Shown here one piece after another: positions 47,810 through 57,262 of a stretch of 64,000 bases of DNA. Both the position numbers and the translations under genes were made by a program. This stretch comes from Tricholomella constricta. Taxonomy: Eukaryota; Basidiomycota; Agaricomycetes; Agaricales; Lyophyllaceae. The first letter of the stretch is position 1. Every line of letters begins with the position of its first letter. The DNA is taken from the NCBI GenBank assembly GCA_013368375.1, contig JAACJP010000017.1, forward strand, positions 124,001 to 188,000. The letters run 5' to 3'. Below the pieces are notes generated by a model. It did no database searches. It worked only from the letters and a program-made list of their open reading frames with translations, and was not told the DNA's origin.

Positions 47810-48659
47810 GCGTCTTCCCCACCGCCCACCCTCTTCTCGCTAAAGTGCCGCTCCGTGGTGAGATACCTTAAGCTAACGTAACTCCGTTTCATTCTTTTGA
47901 ACACGCAAGAATTGCGCGCGGCTGGAGTGGAATGTCCTCAAGGTGCGTGATGTCGATTGCACTCGAAACCGGTGGAGACTGATGTCCCATAATCCATTCA
48001 ACCCAACCACCCATGTGGTGATGTGATCACCTATGTAATGCTGGAACAAGCCATCAATTGACTTCTATGAACAAAGCCTGGGGGCAACGATGATGTCCGA
48101 GTGGGTGGGCATGAGGCTGGAGGAGGACAGCATCGAAACTTGTGAGATTCACTGTTCACGCTGCAGCGTAATAAGTACCATACCCTGTGGAGTGAAAAAA
48201 AAAACGCGACATAGGGCTTCAGTAACGCCTTCCAGGAAAGTATCACCAAATACTTAGTTTCGCTGACATGCATCCAAGGAGAGAGAGGAAAAAAAGAAGA
48301 AATAGAAAAAGAAAACTAGAATTCCTGCGGTATAGACACAGCCGGTCAGACGCCGTCATAGCTTGCACCTCCCGCCTGATTGATCGCGACATCCAAGCAA
48401 TTCGCAGAGAATCGTACAGTCAGATGTGTTATGTACGAGGCTGAACGGATTGTACACACCTTCCGCAACCTCACAACAATGGGATCCTCATTGAGATCGT
48501 CTTTCTCGCGCGCCGCAACCTCAATGGAGAATACCCGCAGAACACTCTTGACGTCTGCAGCATGGACGGAGATCTAGGGACAGACGTGGATCAGTGCGCG
48601 AACCCCACGGCAGAATAGAGGGTGGATAGAATAGAATGGACGGGGACTGTGAGGGTGCA
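47810..48659. repeat. Segmental duplication copy B
   Basis: This is the counterpart of 44026-44844 in direct orientation, with a few small indels (an added poly-A/AG-rich stretch near 48285-48320). It contains a dead GNAT 3' end and the working 3' end of coactosin. Confidence 0.88.
47910..48171 (+). pseudogene. GNAT 3' fragment, splice site and frame destroyed
   Basis: It begins with the exon NCARLEWNVLK as in the intact gene. The next acceptor, TATGTAATGCAG|TGG in the intact copy, has become TATGTAATGCTGG, losing the AG. A further indel after GAGGACAGCATCGA shifts the frame, so the original C-terminus is lost. There is no upstream part of the gene here. Confidence 0.85.
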
Positions 48660-49179
48660 CGGGCTGATGATGACGCACCTTGGCTTTCCTCATGACCTTG
48701 CAGTTCGGGCCAATCCAAACCTGGAAGGGTTGCGTCGGATTGACGTAGTCAGGGAGGTGCGAGTATATCAGAGGGAGAAACAGGGATAATCACCACGAGT
48801 ATGAACTTCTCGCGTGTGGACTCCTTGTCATTTGAATAGGTAACACGCACGTAGGCGTATGACGCCTTGGTGTCATCGAGGACTTCGCGGAGCTCAGCGA
48901 GGCCGCCCGTGCCCGTTTGAGCGAGCTGAAGCTTGTCCGAGCGGTCAGATTCATAATCCAAAAGCAGCCAGTTTGTTTCGGATTTGTCGGAACGGACGTC
49001 CTGGTAAGCTTTGTGACGATTGTCAGATCGTTGAGCAGAGATGCAAAGAGGTTATTAGAAGGAAAGTGTAGCTCGAGGGGTAATGCAGCCCGAGAACGGT
49101 TGCAGATATTATTGTAGATTCTGAAAGAAGGAGAGGATAACAGACCTGCGTCAATCTTGGGATCGGATAGGTCGGCCAT
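48346..49179 (-). CDS. Coactosin-like actin-binding protein (ADF-H domain)
   Basis: Coactosin is a single-domain ADF-H protein binding F-actin filaments. MADLSDPKID starts at 49179. The next exon reads AYQDVRSDKSETNWLLLDYE, SDRSDKLQLAQTGTGGLAEL and DDTKASYAYVRVTYSNDKES. WIGPNCKVMRKAK follows (the conserved actin-binding helix context), then ISVHAADVKSVLRVFSIEVA, LNEDPIVVRLRK and AGGASYDGV with the stop at 48346-48348. At about 145 residues it has family length. It shares about 200 bp of promoter with the divergent RRG9 gene. Its last two exons lie inside duplication copy B, yet remain intact here. Confidence 0.88.
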
Positions 49180-49378
49180 GATGGCGACTGATGTGCTCAG
49201 TGGGAAAACCGACGACGGCGTCGGAGAAGGACAAAAAACGAACGAGGAGATCAGTAGACTGTGAAGAAAGCAGTTGAATTCAATTGAACCGATCGCGATG
49301 CAACACGTGCACTGCGGCTTCTACCGATCGCATCAGTGTTGCCGCCAAATAATATTTTCAAGTTTAAACCACTGCACC

Positions 49379-49978
49379 ATGGCGCTCTGGTTCCGCAATC
49401 TCGCGTTCTGTCCCCGCCATTCCATCGCGCGCTTCTACTCTGCCGACCTCACCCAGGCATCGCGCAAAAAGTGGGGGCTCCAAGGCCTGCCCCGCCCCCG
49501 CTCCATCCTCGACGACGACGGCCCTGTCGATTTGTCTGAGGATGACGACCTCGTTAACGGCGCCCGCCCCAACACGCCCCCCCTTCACCTCCGCCGCCCG
49601 CCCGCAAAGCCCACGCCGCCCGAGTTCAAGGCCCACCGTGCCGTGATGAAGAAGGAATTTCCATCTGGATGGGCGCCTCCGCGCAAGCTCTCGCGCGAGG
49701 CGATGGAGGGCATGCGCCAGATGCATCGCTTGGATCCGGAGAAGTTCACCACCCCCGTGCTGGCCGAGAAGTTCAAGGTCAGCCCGGAAGCGGTGCGGCG
49801 GATCCTGAAGAGCAAGTGGGAGCCGCCGAGGGAGAAGAGGCTGAAGCTCGCGGAACGGGAGAGGGAGGAGAGATCTGCCTACTTCAAATTAAACAGGGAA
49901 CGAGAGAGGATTGAAGCTCGTCGTGTCGCGGAGAGCATGAGAGGTGGTCGTGATCCGGACAAGTTGACCTTTGAGTAG
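49379..49978 (+). CDS. RRG9: Mitochondrial Rrg9/neugrin-type protein
   Basis: Rrg9 is needed for mitochondrial genome maintenance and respiratory growth. The single-exon gene starts at 49379 with a basic, hydroxylated presequence (MALWFRNLAFCPRHSIARFY). A Pro-rich linker follows, then the conserved block EFPSGWAPPRKLSREAMEGM, LDPEKFTTPVLAEKFKVSPE and AVRRILKSKWEPP, a helix-turn-helix-like unit typical of Rrg9/neugrin. A Lys/Arg/Glu-rich helix ends the protein. At 199 residues it is close to the usual length. Confidence 0.87.
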   Translation: MALWFRNLAFCPRHSIARFYSADLTQASRKKWGLQGLPRPRSILDDDGPVDLSEDDDLVNGARPNTPPLHLRRPPAKPTPPEFKAHRAVMKKEFPSGWAPPRKLSREAMEGMRQMHRLDPEKFTTPVLAEKFKVSPEAVRRILKSKWEPPREKRLKLAEREREERSAYFKLNRERERIEARRVAESMRGGRDPDKLTFE

Positions 49979-50419
49979 GCCCTTCTTCCGCTCAAATATC
50001 TCCTTGCATGGGTTCTGAGGCTGCGGAAGGATGCCTCGTGTTGGTTACAGTGACTCCGAGACGACTCGATATTATACCTCACCGCTAATTTTTTTTTCCT
50101 ATCTTATAATGAACATCGCGAGAGGAGCGTACAACAAGACATGTATATTGGTGATAGTAAATGAATGAAGGAGTTGTTGGGTGAGCGATTGTGGGTGCGT
50201 ATATATACATATGATAGGAATATATACTTGAATCGCCAGGACTCGTCTAGGTAAGTATTAGCGGGTCCAAAAACGGTCCGGGTAAATATCAATAGCTTTT
50301 ATAATTGATCAAGTCAAGGAATGAAAAAGGAGAAAGAGGGTGAGTGCAAGCGATGGAAGGCGTCGAGATCGTGCACAAGTACGAACGGTCGCCTGGACGA
50401 TGGATGTTGGAGGTTTGCT
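49979..50419. other. Intergenic, no gene
   Basis: This is the convergent 3' region between RRG9 and the P450 gene. Nothing is recognised. Confidence 0.4.
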
Positions 50420-52283
50420 CTACAAAGGAATGTCTGACCTCTCATAACTGATGTAGCCTGTGTCTTCGGGTGGTGGCCTGCACAAAAGAATGTCGTTCCA
50501 GTTGGGAGTGGGCTTAGTAGGGTTGCCGGCCTTGTCGATGACGGAGTGGTGAAAGCCGAGCAAGAACATGGCTGCAATGAGCTTCAATTCTACCTTGGCC
50601 AGTCTCGTCCCCAGACAAAGTGTCTTGCCTACACATGTCAAGTATTAGTATTCATGAGCGGTTAAAATAGACCGTGCAAGCTTACCTCCACCCCAGCCGA
50701 CGTACGCAAATGGTGTGTGCTTTACCTCTTCCCTACCCGGGTTGAATGCCCACGGATCCGGGTACAGCGCCGGGTCAAGATGGACGTCGCTGAAAGGATA
50801 CACCACATATGCGCCCGTCGGGACAATCTTTCCATCAATGTACACCGGCGGGCCGAGGTTGCGTCTCATAGCGGTATGCGGCTGCGCGACGCGCGTCGTC
50901 TCCTTGATGATCGCATCGAGGATGGGAGTCTCAGACTCCCAGACCTTAAGCGGGATTGTGGCGAATCGCGAGGAGAGGGAGTCCGAGTCGGACGTCGAGG
51001 CGGTATTGGCAGCGAGCAGGCACTCGACCTCCGCAGCGGCCTTGGCACGCCATTCCGGGTGGCACCCAAGGAATGTCATCATCCACGACGCGGTAGTCCC
51101 GGTTGCGCGTGCCCCGGCGATCAGGAGCCCCATGATAAACTGTTAATAGCCGGACGTCAGTAAAGAAAGCAAAAGATGAGGAACATCGGACTTACCCCGA
51201 CAACGACGAGTTTCTCGTCCCCGGAGTCGAGGAGCATCTGCAGAGTGTCGTTACGAGAGATTCCGCTCTGTTCACGGGCATGGATGGCATCGTTCACGAT
51301 CTCAAAGATTTCCTTCGTCGCCCACAGTTTCTTTATCATCGCAGGAGTGGGGAACCAGGGTACAAGCACGGTAGCCGGCGTCGTGCCGTTATCCAAGGTG
51401 TCGTATAAGGTCTTCAGCCGCGCCACGATCATTGGGTTGTCTGATATCTCAGAGCAGGACAGACTTCGTAATGTCGTCTGGAAAAGAAGCTGGTGCGAAA
51501 ACAAGAACACGGAAGCTGATGAGCCGCGTTGAGGTGGGGTTATAAGCGTACTCTTACTGTGTAAATACTGTCGAAGGGGTCGAATTTGCCGGATGTTCCC
51601 CAAGTCTCCATTATCCGCCGAGCATCATCCAGAATTAACGGTATTACTATGCAGCATTGATAAATCTCAAAACAGTGTAAGGACAAGGAAGAAGAGATGC
51701 GTACGGTCATTGAGCGGCGCGTTTCGTTGAGCGGCAGCTAGGCGTTTGTGTATCATGGCAATTCGTCGAGGCTCTAGGTTAGAGGTCACTCCTCGGACCA
51801 TAGGTATCTATGAAGTCCAAGTTTAATCATTGATACTATCAACAGATAGACGTCACTGACCGCGCCTGAAAGTATTTTGAAGCCTTCTGTGAGGTCAAGG
51901 CCTTTGGCCGTAAAGAAAGCTTGTCGCGCTCTTTCCCCGGAGACAACGATAACCGTGTTCTAAAGACATCACCATCATTAGACAACACATGAGATGCTGA
52001 GTTCCCAGTCGGCACGCACCCGCAACAGTTTGAATTGAAACACAGATTGGCCAGTAGCTTGGAAGCCCCAGTTCAGGAAATCATACCGCCGTCCAAAGAA
52101 GGGCATGATCGTAAATATGGAGTAACAAGGGAGCGACGTGGGTGCATCGGCCTCGTCTGCCTGCAGCGAGGATGTAACGAGGACGATGACCAGAAATAGT
52201 ACGACACCGAGCGTGAGCTGGGTAGCGAGGCCCGCGGAGAGGAAGGCGTCAGCCGCAGATTGGAGGCCAACTGAGTAGGGCAT
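50420..52283 (-). CDS. Cytochrome P450 monooxygenase
   Basis: This is a heme-thiolate monooxygenase anchored in the ER. The start at 52283 (MPYSVGLQSAADAFLSAGLA) leads into one membrane helix (TLGVVLFLVIVLVTSS). Further landmarks are the I-helix GLLIAGARATGTTASWMMTF (AGxxT), the K-helix KETTR (ExxR), and the heme loop FAYVGWGGG joined over an intron to KTLCLGTRLAK (Cys thiolate). The C-terminus DILLCRPP...ISYERSDIPL ends at 50420. About seven short introns are seen, and the length is about 500 residues. The overall look, with GWGGG before the heme Cys and an R-rich I-helix, resembles fungal CYP51-clan-like secondary-metabolism P450s. No biosynthetic partner genes lie next to it, and the substrate cannot be told. 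Confidence 0.88.
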
Positions 52284-53387
52284 TGCCAGTGAAATTAGGC
52301 ACACCAGAGAGTCGTGCTTGTAGGGGGGGAAAGGATATGGCTATTCTCGGTCAAGGAATCATGACATAGGTTTTGGCTGGAGACTTTATAGGCAGCTGAG
52401 GCCGTGCCCGCAATCGTAAATCTGTAGATGTCAGGCGCCGGATAATATAATGATAGACGCATTTCATTGGAACAAAAACGGAAGAAGTGTTGCGAGATCG
52501 GGACCCGAGGGTTGACACCATGGTGAGATCTGAATGGAATTTGCATGGGTGATCCATCTGCGAGGTATGACCGGCACCGAAAGGCAAACGCCGCCACGGA
52601 GCTCTCCGACATGCAGCCACGGGAAGCAAGTATCACACGTGGAAGAATCGTTGTCAGCCCCTCGAATTCCTCGATCGCCATACACCGAACACAGAGCACG
52701 CACTGTTTCGAACAACAGTGAATGGTGCCACCAATTCTGCTCGGGATCACTTGTTTGGTTCGTGGAAACTGGGGTTCTGCTGCTGACCGATCGGCCGCAA
52801 TCCCATCATGGCATCTCTTCTTTGAGCGGTACTTTGGGATTCGCGGTCGTATAATCAGACGGAATGTTGGATTCACGAATGCTACGTGAAGGGTTCTGTC
52901 AACTCGAACAGTTGTCGGCACTTCGGCTTCCATCAGCTCTTCTATCTTCTCTCTCATACCATGGCCGCAGCTGAAGTTGCCTGACAGATGGATACCTGAT
53001 AGAGTCCAGAGTTGCGACATAGCAGGTCGCACCGCAGGGCCATCATGCGCATCCCAAACGGTGCCGAAGATCCCACGTTGCCTTGCTCCTTTGAAAATGG
53101 AACTGAAAAAAACACACCAAGGATATATGACGCTTCGACATTCGGATCTCAAACAAGCGCTTGGCAAAGAAAAAATAAGCACCGGGTTTCTATGCCTAAC
53201 TAGGGTCAGATATCTGGGTAGGAAAATCAAGATAGGGATGTTTCAACATCAAAGACTTCGACAGGACGACAAGAGCGACGTACCTCAACGCATCATCCAA
53301 AAGCTCCGCCGTTAGTGATGTGCATCATCGGCCTGCTACAGCTGTGACAACAGCTGAAGAGCTCCGAACGGCGGAGGGTATCTACAA
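52284..53387. other. Intergenic between P450 and Izh gene
   Basis: A 311-codon open frame on the minus strand (52295-53230) fills most of this stretch. It shows no domain and its composition (many Cys, Arg, Ser, Ile) does not resemble neighbouring proteins. It is treated as non-coding. Confidence 0.35.
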
Positions 53388-54719
53388 TTAACAAAGTGGG
53401 GGTAACGACAGCCGATGATCAAGGGCTTTCAAAGCCCCGTAATAATGCGCCAGCGCCGCCAGCACGACACAAAAATGGAATATCTGATGCGACGCGATGA
53501 AGTAATCGAATCGACCTGGCGCCAAACGCTCTGGAATCCGATTCGCACTGGAAAAAAAGTTTAGATAAGTTAAATTTGGAACTTCCATCTTGGTGCCAAT
53601 AGGAAGACGGAAATGATGGAAAGACGGGCAGCAACGAGGTGGAAGAATGTAACATACTAAAGCAACGCGCCGATAATGTAAAGGCCGCCCGAAGCCAACA
53701 GCCACCCGAAACCCATCTCCGAAAGAAGATGAGTAGATCCATGCGTCAAAAGCAAGTGGGACACAGGTACGACTGCACACAATCCAAGCCCTATGAAAAC
53801 TGCTGTTCGTGCACCTCGGTGCGTGGGCTTGGCATATTCCGGGTGAAGGACTATGTATGCCGCGCCTATTCATGGTCAGTCAAAAATGAGTGGGCACGAT
53901 CATGATCAAGTTCTCGACGTTTTGATCATGATCATGTTCACTCACCAAAACCGACGAGCGTTATTGACAGGATGTAGAACAGTCGCAGAAACGCCTGGCA
54001 ACGGAAGCCATAGTAAAGGCACGGGTAGAAGGATCCCACAGTCAGGACAACTATTCCAGAGTAATCCAACGCGTGGCACGAAGAAGAAACCTGGAGGCAA
54101 GAGTGAATCTTAATTCAGATCCTTTGAATGCACCGTCGCATGTGTTAACAGTACCTTTTCCGAGTGGCAAGTCGCCGTGTGGTAGAAGGCACTAGCCGAG
54201 AGGCAAAACACTGCGGAGCACAGAAATATACTGAATACCGCGGTGTCCAACCAGGTCGCTCCCAAGCGGTCTTGGGAATTGAAGTCCACCAAAAGGTAAA
54301 TGAATAAGACAGCACCCCAAAGATGGCTGTGGATATTGACTACGAGTTTCGAATTTGAATGGGGCGAATGGGGTAGTCAAAAACGAGGGTGCGTACTGGT
54401 TTCGTTGTGTAAATCTTATTGCAAACAGTTAAAATAATGTACATAGGAGACGACGGGGCTTGAAGGACACTAACATGCATAGACTGAAGTAAAACACCCT
54501 CGCCAGTGATTCTGGACCCTGCTCTGCTGTTCAGACTGAACACTATTGAAACAGTCAGGCTACTCACTGCCTATAGCCAGAGGTGATATATTCATTATCT
54601 CTTTGCCACGCTGGGATTTCCGCCCAAGTCAAAGTCCGTGAAGATGTTGTCCGTGCCCGCGGCTTCACGAAAGTGGAGGACTTCCTTGCCAAATCGCGTT
54701 GACGAATAGACGAGACCAT
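53388..54719 (-). CDS. Izh/PAQR (adiponectin-receptor/hemolysin III) membrane protein
   Basis: Fungal Izh proteins are seven-helix membrane proteins linked to zinc and sterol homeostasis. They belong to the PAQR family of zinc-dependent hydrolase-like receptors. The start at 54719 (MVSSIRQRDLARKSSTFVK) is followed by LTWAEIPAWQRDNEYITSGY, the conserved entry to the family. The core reads HSHLWGAVLFIYL, CLSASAFYHTATCHSE (SxxxHxxxxHS), ALDYSGIVVLTVGSFYPCLY and RCQAFLRLFYILSITL. It continues with GALLYANRIPERL and SHQIFHFCVVLAALAHYYG (HxxFH), so the His residues of the zinc site are present. About six introns are seen. It is divergent from Fyv10; a MITE-like element lies 140 bp upstream of its start. 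Confidence 0.85.
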
Positions 54720-54852
54720 AAGCTACGATCGGACCGCGGTGAGTTCTGTGTAGTCAAGAGCAAGCTGTGAGTCCAGAACTAGAAAATGGGGAACGAAGCG
54801 TAGAATGGCATTTCACGTGATTTCACGAGGGTCCCTTCGGAGTCCTGACGGA

Positions 54853-54858
54853 CTCGCC
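54853..54858. repeat. Target-site duplication, left
   Basis: CTCGCC directly precedes the element and recurs at 55329-55334. It may be 7 bp (ACTCGCC) if the last A of the element is counted as target sequence. Confidence 0.75.
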
Positions 54859-55328
54859 TAGGACCCCGGCATATGCCTATATATGTTCGATCCGACTGCG
54901 GACACATCTGGGTCTGAAAACGGGCCCATGTCCGATCCAAAGTAGCGTACACATGAGCATTTTTCCAAGGTAGGTCCGATCCAAAAAAGGACATATACAT
55001 CATCAAGTGGGAGGTTCGATCCAGTTGCGGACATTTTTGCTGGTACATATTGCACTTTGTGGGTACTCCGTCGCGGTAAATGTTCGATCCCAGCACGGAC
55101 ACTGGGTATTTGATCCTCTCTGCGGACACACTCGATGTTCGATCTATACGGACACCCATAGTCGCCAGCTATGTCCGATCCTTGTTGCGGACACTTTTGA
55201 CTTGGATGATGAGGTCCGATCCTAGTGCGTACACTACGTACCCAAAATAGTCCAAAATGTTGCGGACACTTTTGTTCAAATCTGATGATTTAGGATCGGA
55301 CCTATATAGGCATATGCCGGGGTCCTAC
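54859..55328. mobile_element. 470-bp MITE-like non-autonomous element with long TIRs
   Basis: The left end TAGGACCCCGGCATATGCCT continues to a 25-base perfect match with the reverse complement of the right end. The match extends to about 35 bases with two mismatches (left TATGTTCGATCC, right TAGGTCCGATCC). The TIR itself contains the palindrome GGCATATGCC. A 6-bp duplication CTCGCC flanks it. There is no coding capacity. The interior is an array of about ten spaced motifs of the form TGTTCGATCC or TGTCCGATCC followed 5-10 bases later by GCGGACA. One perfect unit, TGTCCG-N10-CGGACA, is at 55172-55193. The element sits in the 750-bp space between the starts of the divergent Izh and Fyv10 genes. 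The transposase superfamily cannot be assigned from the ends. Confidence 0.85.
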
Positions 55329-55334
55329 TCGCCT
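55329..55334. repeat. Target-site duplication, right
   Basis: CTCGCC follows the right end of the element and matches the left flank. Confidence 0.75.
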
Positions 55335-55468
55335 TCTTGTCACTGCTCACTAGCACTGTCAGCACAATCTCCACCAAATCTCCACCTTGCTCCCGCGGGA
55401 TAACGACGTTACTGAATAGTCCTACTTGCTGTATTATAGCAACTGGCCCCACCTTATTGGCGGTCATC

Positions 55469-57015
55469 ATGTCCACTAAATTGAATGTTGAGGGTGTCTT
55501 GCTATTTGAGCAACCCTTCGCTCGCGTGCGCTCATAGTCCAACGTCTTCACTGACGAGCCTTTCTAACGAGCGCCATATATGCTAGGTTCCTTATGAAAA
55601 TCATCGGAAAGTGTTTCGCACATCGCAAAAGAACGTCGAGCGTGAACTGGGAGCGGTACAAACTACCTCCGCTGACCTCGTGAACCGCAAAGCGAGTGGC
55701 ACTCTTGGCAAAGACGAGGCTTTGAAATCTATCGAAGGGATGATTGGCAGAGTCGAGACTCTGAAACGCAAGGTGCCTGGGTACTGAGTTTCTTGCCCAT
55801 CTGATACTTACACTTCGACTGGACCCGCAGCTTTCAAACCTGCAAGAGACAGCTGGGAAGCCTTCTCAAGATGTCATGCGTGAACGTCTGCATCATCTTG
55901 CTACGGTAGAAACAATTGCGACAGCGGGTGGACTTGAATACAACAGATGGGCTGACACACGGTTGGATCGGTGGCTCGTTGATTGGTGCCTTAGGTCTGG
56001 GATGGAAAAGACCGCCAGAAAGATTGCGAAGGACAAAGACATCGAGGTATTTCGAATTTTCGATGTTTGTGTGCATCTTACCATTCTTCTTCCAGACACT
56101 CGTTGATATTGATCTCTTCATGGATATACGACGCATAGAGAAGGCGCTTTCGGAAAACAGCTGTACAGAAGCCCTGGCATGGTGCAACGAGAACAAAGTT
56201 GCACTTCGAAAGATAAAGGTGCGTGCAAATCTCCTTCATAGAAATCGCTATTAAAGAATGTCCTCTGAAGAGCACGCTCGAGTTTGAGCTTCGTCTTCAG
56301 GAATACATAGAGTTGACGAGGGCGCGCAAATCTCAAGAAGCTATTGCATATTCAAAGAAACATCTCGTTCCGTGGCAGGAAACACATTTAGCTCAGATTC
56401 GGAGCGCCTCTGCGCTCTTGGCCTTTCCACCAGACACAACATGTGGGCCATATAAGGTGAGTCGCATTTCACGGCCTGCGGAACAATTCATTAAGAATCT
56501 GTCAGCGGCTGTACGACCCATCACGCTGGCACAATCTGGTGCATTCGTTCCGGGCAGCAATATACACCCTTAATACCCTCCCCACGGAGCCCCTTCTCCA
56601 CCTGGCTCTCTATGCAGGACTAGCGTCCCTTAAACTACCTGTATGTTATGATCCAGCAACCAAGAACGTGGATTGTCCCGTGTGCGACGGCGAACCTGGT
56701 TCGGGCTCGCAGGGGTTGGGGATGGGAAAGCTCGCACTTGAGGTTCCTTTCAGCCATCATGCAAATTCAACTATCGTGTGCCGAATAAGTGGAAAAATTA
56801 TGGATGAAGACAATATGCCCATGGCGTTCCCCGACGGGAATGTGTACTCCAAAGAGGTGCGGACGAGATGCGTTTTCTTCTAGATATGGGCCAGGATTTG
56901 ACTACCTTTGAAGGCTTTGGAACAAATGGCTGCGAAGAATGGCGGGCTCGTCACTTGTCCGCGATCTGGCACGACATGTGAGCTTTCTGCGCTCAGGAAG
57001 GTTTTTATATCCTAG
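55469..57015 (+). CDS. FYV10: GID/CTLH ubiquitin ligase subunit Fyv10/Gid9 (MAEA)
   Basis: Fyv10 is one of the two RING-like subunits of the GID/CTLH E3 ligase that degrades gluconeogenic enzymes. The first exon MSTKLNVEGVLLFEQPFAR joins over a short intron to VPYENHRKVFRTSQKNVERE. Then come a coiled coil, a LisH/CTLH part (TRLDRWLVDWCLRSGMEKTA, DLFMDIRRIEKALSENSCTE, ALAWCNENKVALRK) and a CRA part (FELRLQEYIELTRARKSQEA). The C-terminal gRING reads VDCPVCDGEPGSGSQG, CRISGKIMDEDNMPMAFPDG and VYSKEALEQMAAKNGG, with CPRSGTTCELSALRKVFIS before the stop at 57013-57015. Introns are short; the one near 56850-56910 joins SKE to ALEQ. The length is about 400 residues. Confidence 0.92.
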
Positions 57016-57182
57016 GAGTTTGGTTTTCTTTGGAACAATTGCCCTGTTGTAAAGTAGTGTAATGTATAATATGTACAATATTACCACCCTCGTGTTAACG
57101 TTGCGGAAAGCGGATTAAACCAAAAAAGCTTGACGCATGAGAGCAGCAAGGCGTTCTAGTTAGTCAGGGTTAACAAAAGATT

Positions 57183-57262
57183 TGCCCACTGACCGGATTG
57201 AACGATCGACCTCACCATGACGGTTATACGAGTGGCGCGCTCTACCACTGAGCTAAACGGGC
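57183..57262 (-). tRNA. tRNA-Thr(CGT) with 8-nt intron
   Basis: The reverse strand folds as acceptor GCCCGTT with AGTGGGC (two G-T pairs), D arm GCTCAGTGGTAGAGC, and anticodon stem CGCCA with TGGTG. The loop C-T-CGT-A is interrupted by TAACCGTC before the closing A. The T arm is GATCG-TTCAATC-CGGTC. A short T-run lies just below 57180 on the minus strand. Confidence 0.9.

Noticed and set aside
52295..53230. Minus-strand open frame of 311 codons upstream of the P450 gene
   Set aside because: No domain, no conserved block and an amino-acid make-up unlike the neighbours. No intron signals are used, while nearly all real genes here are split. Transcript data could overturn this.
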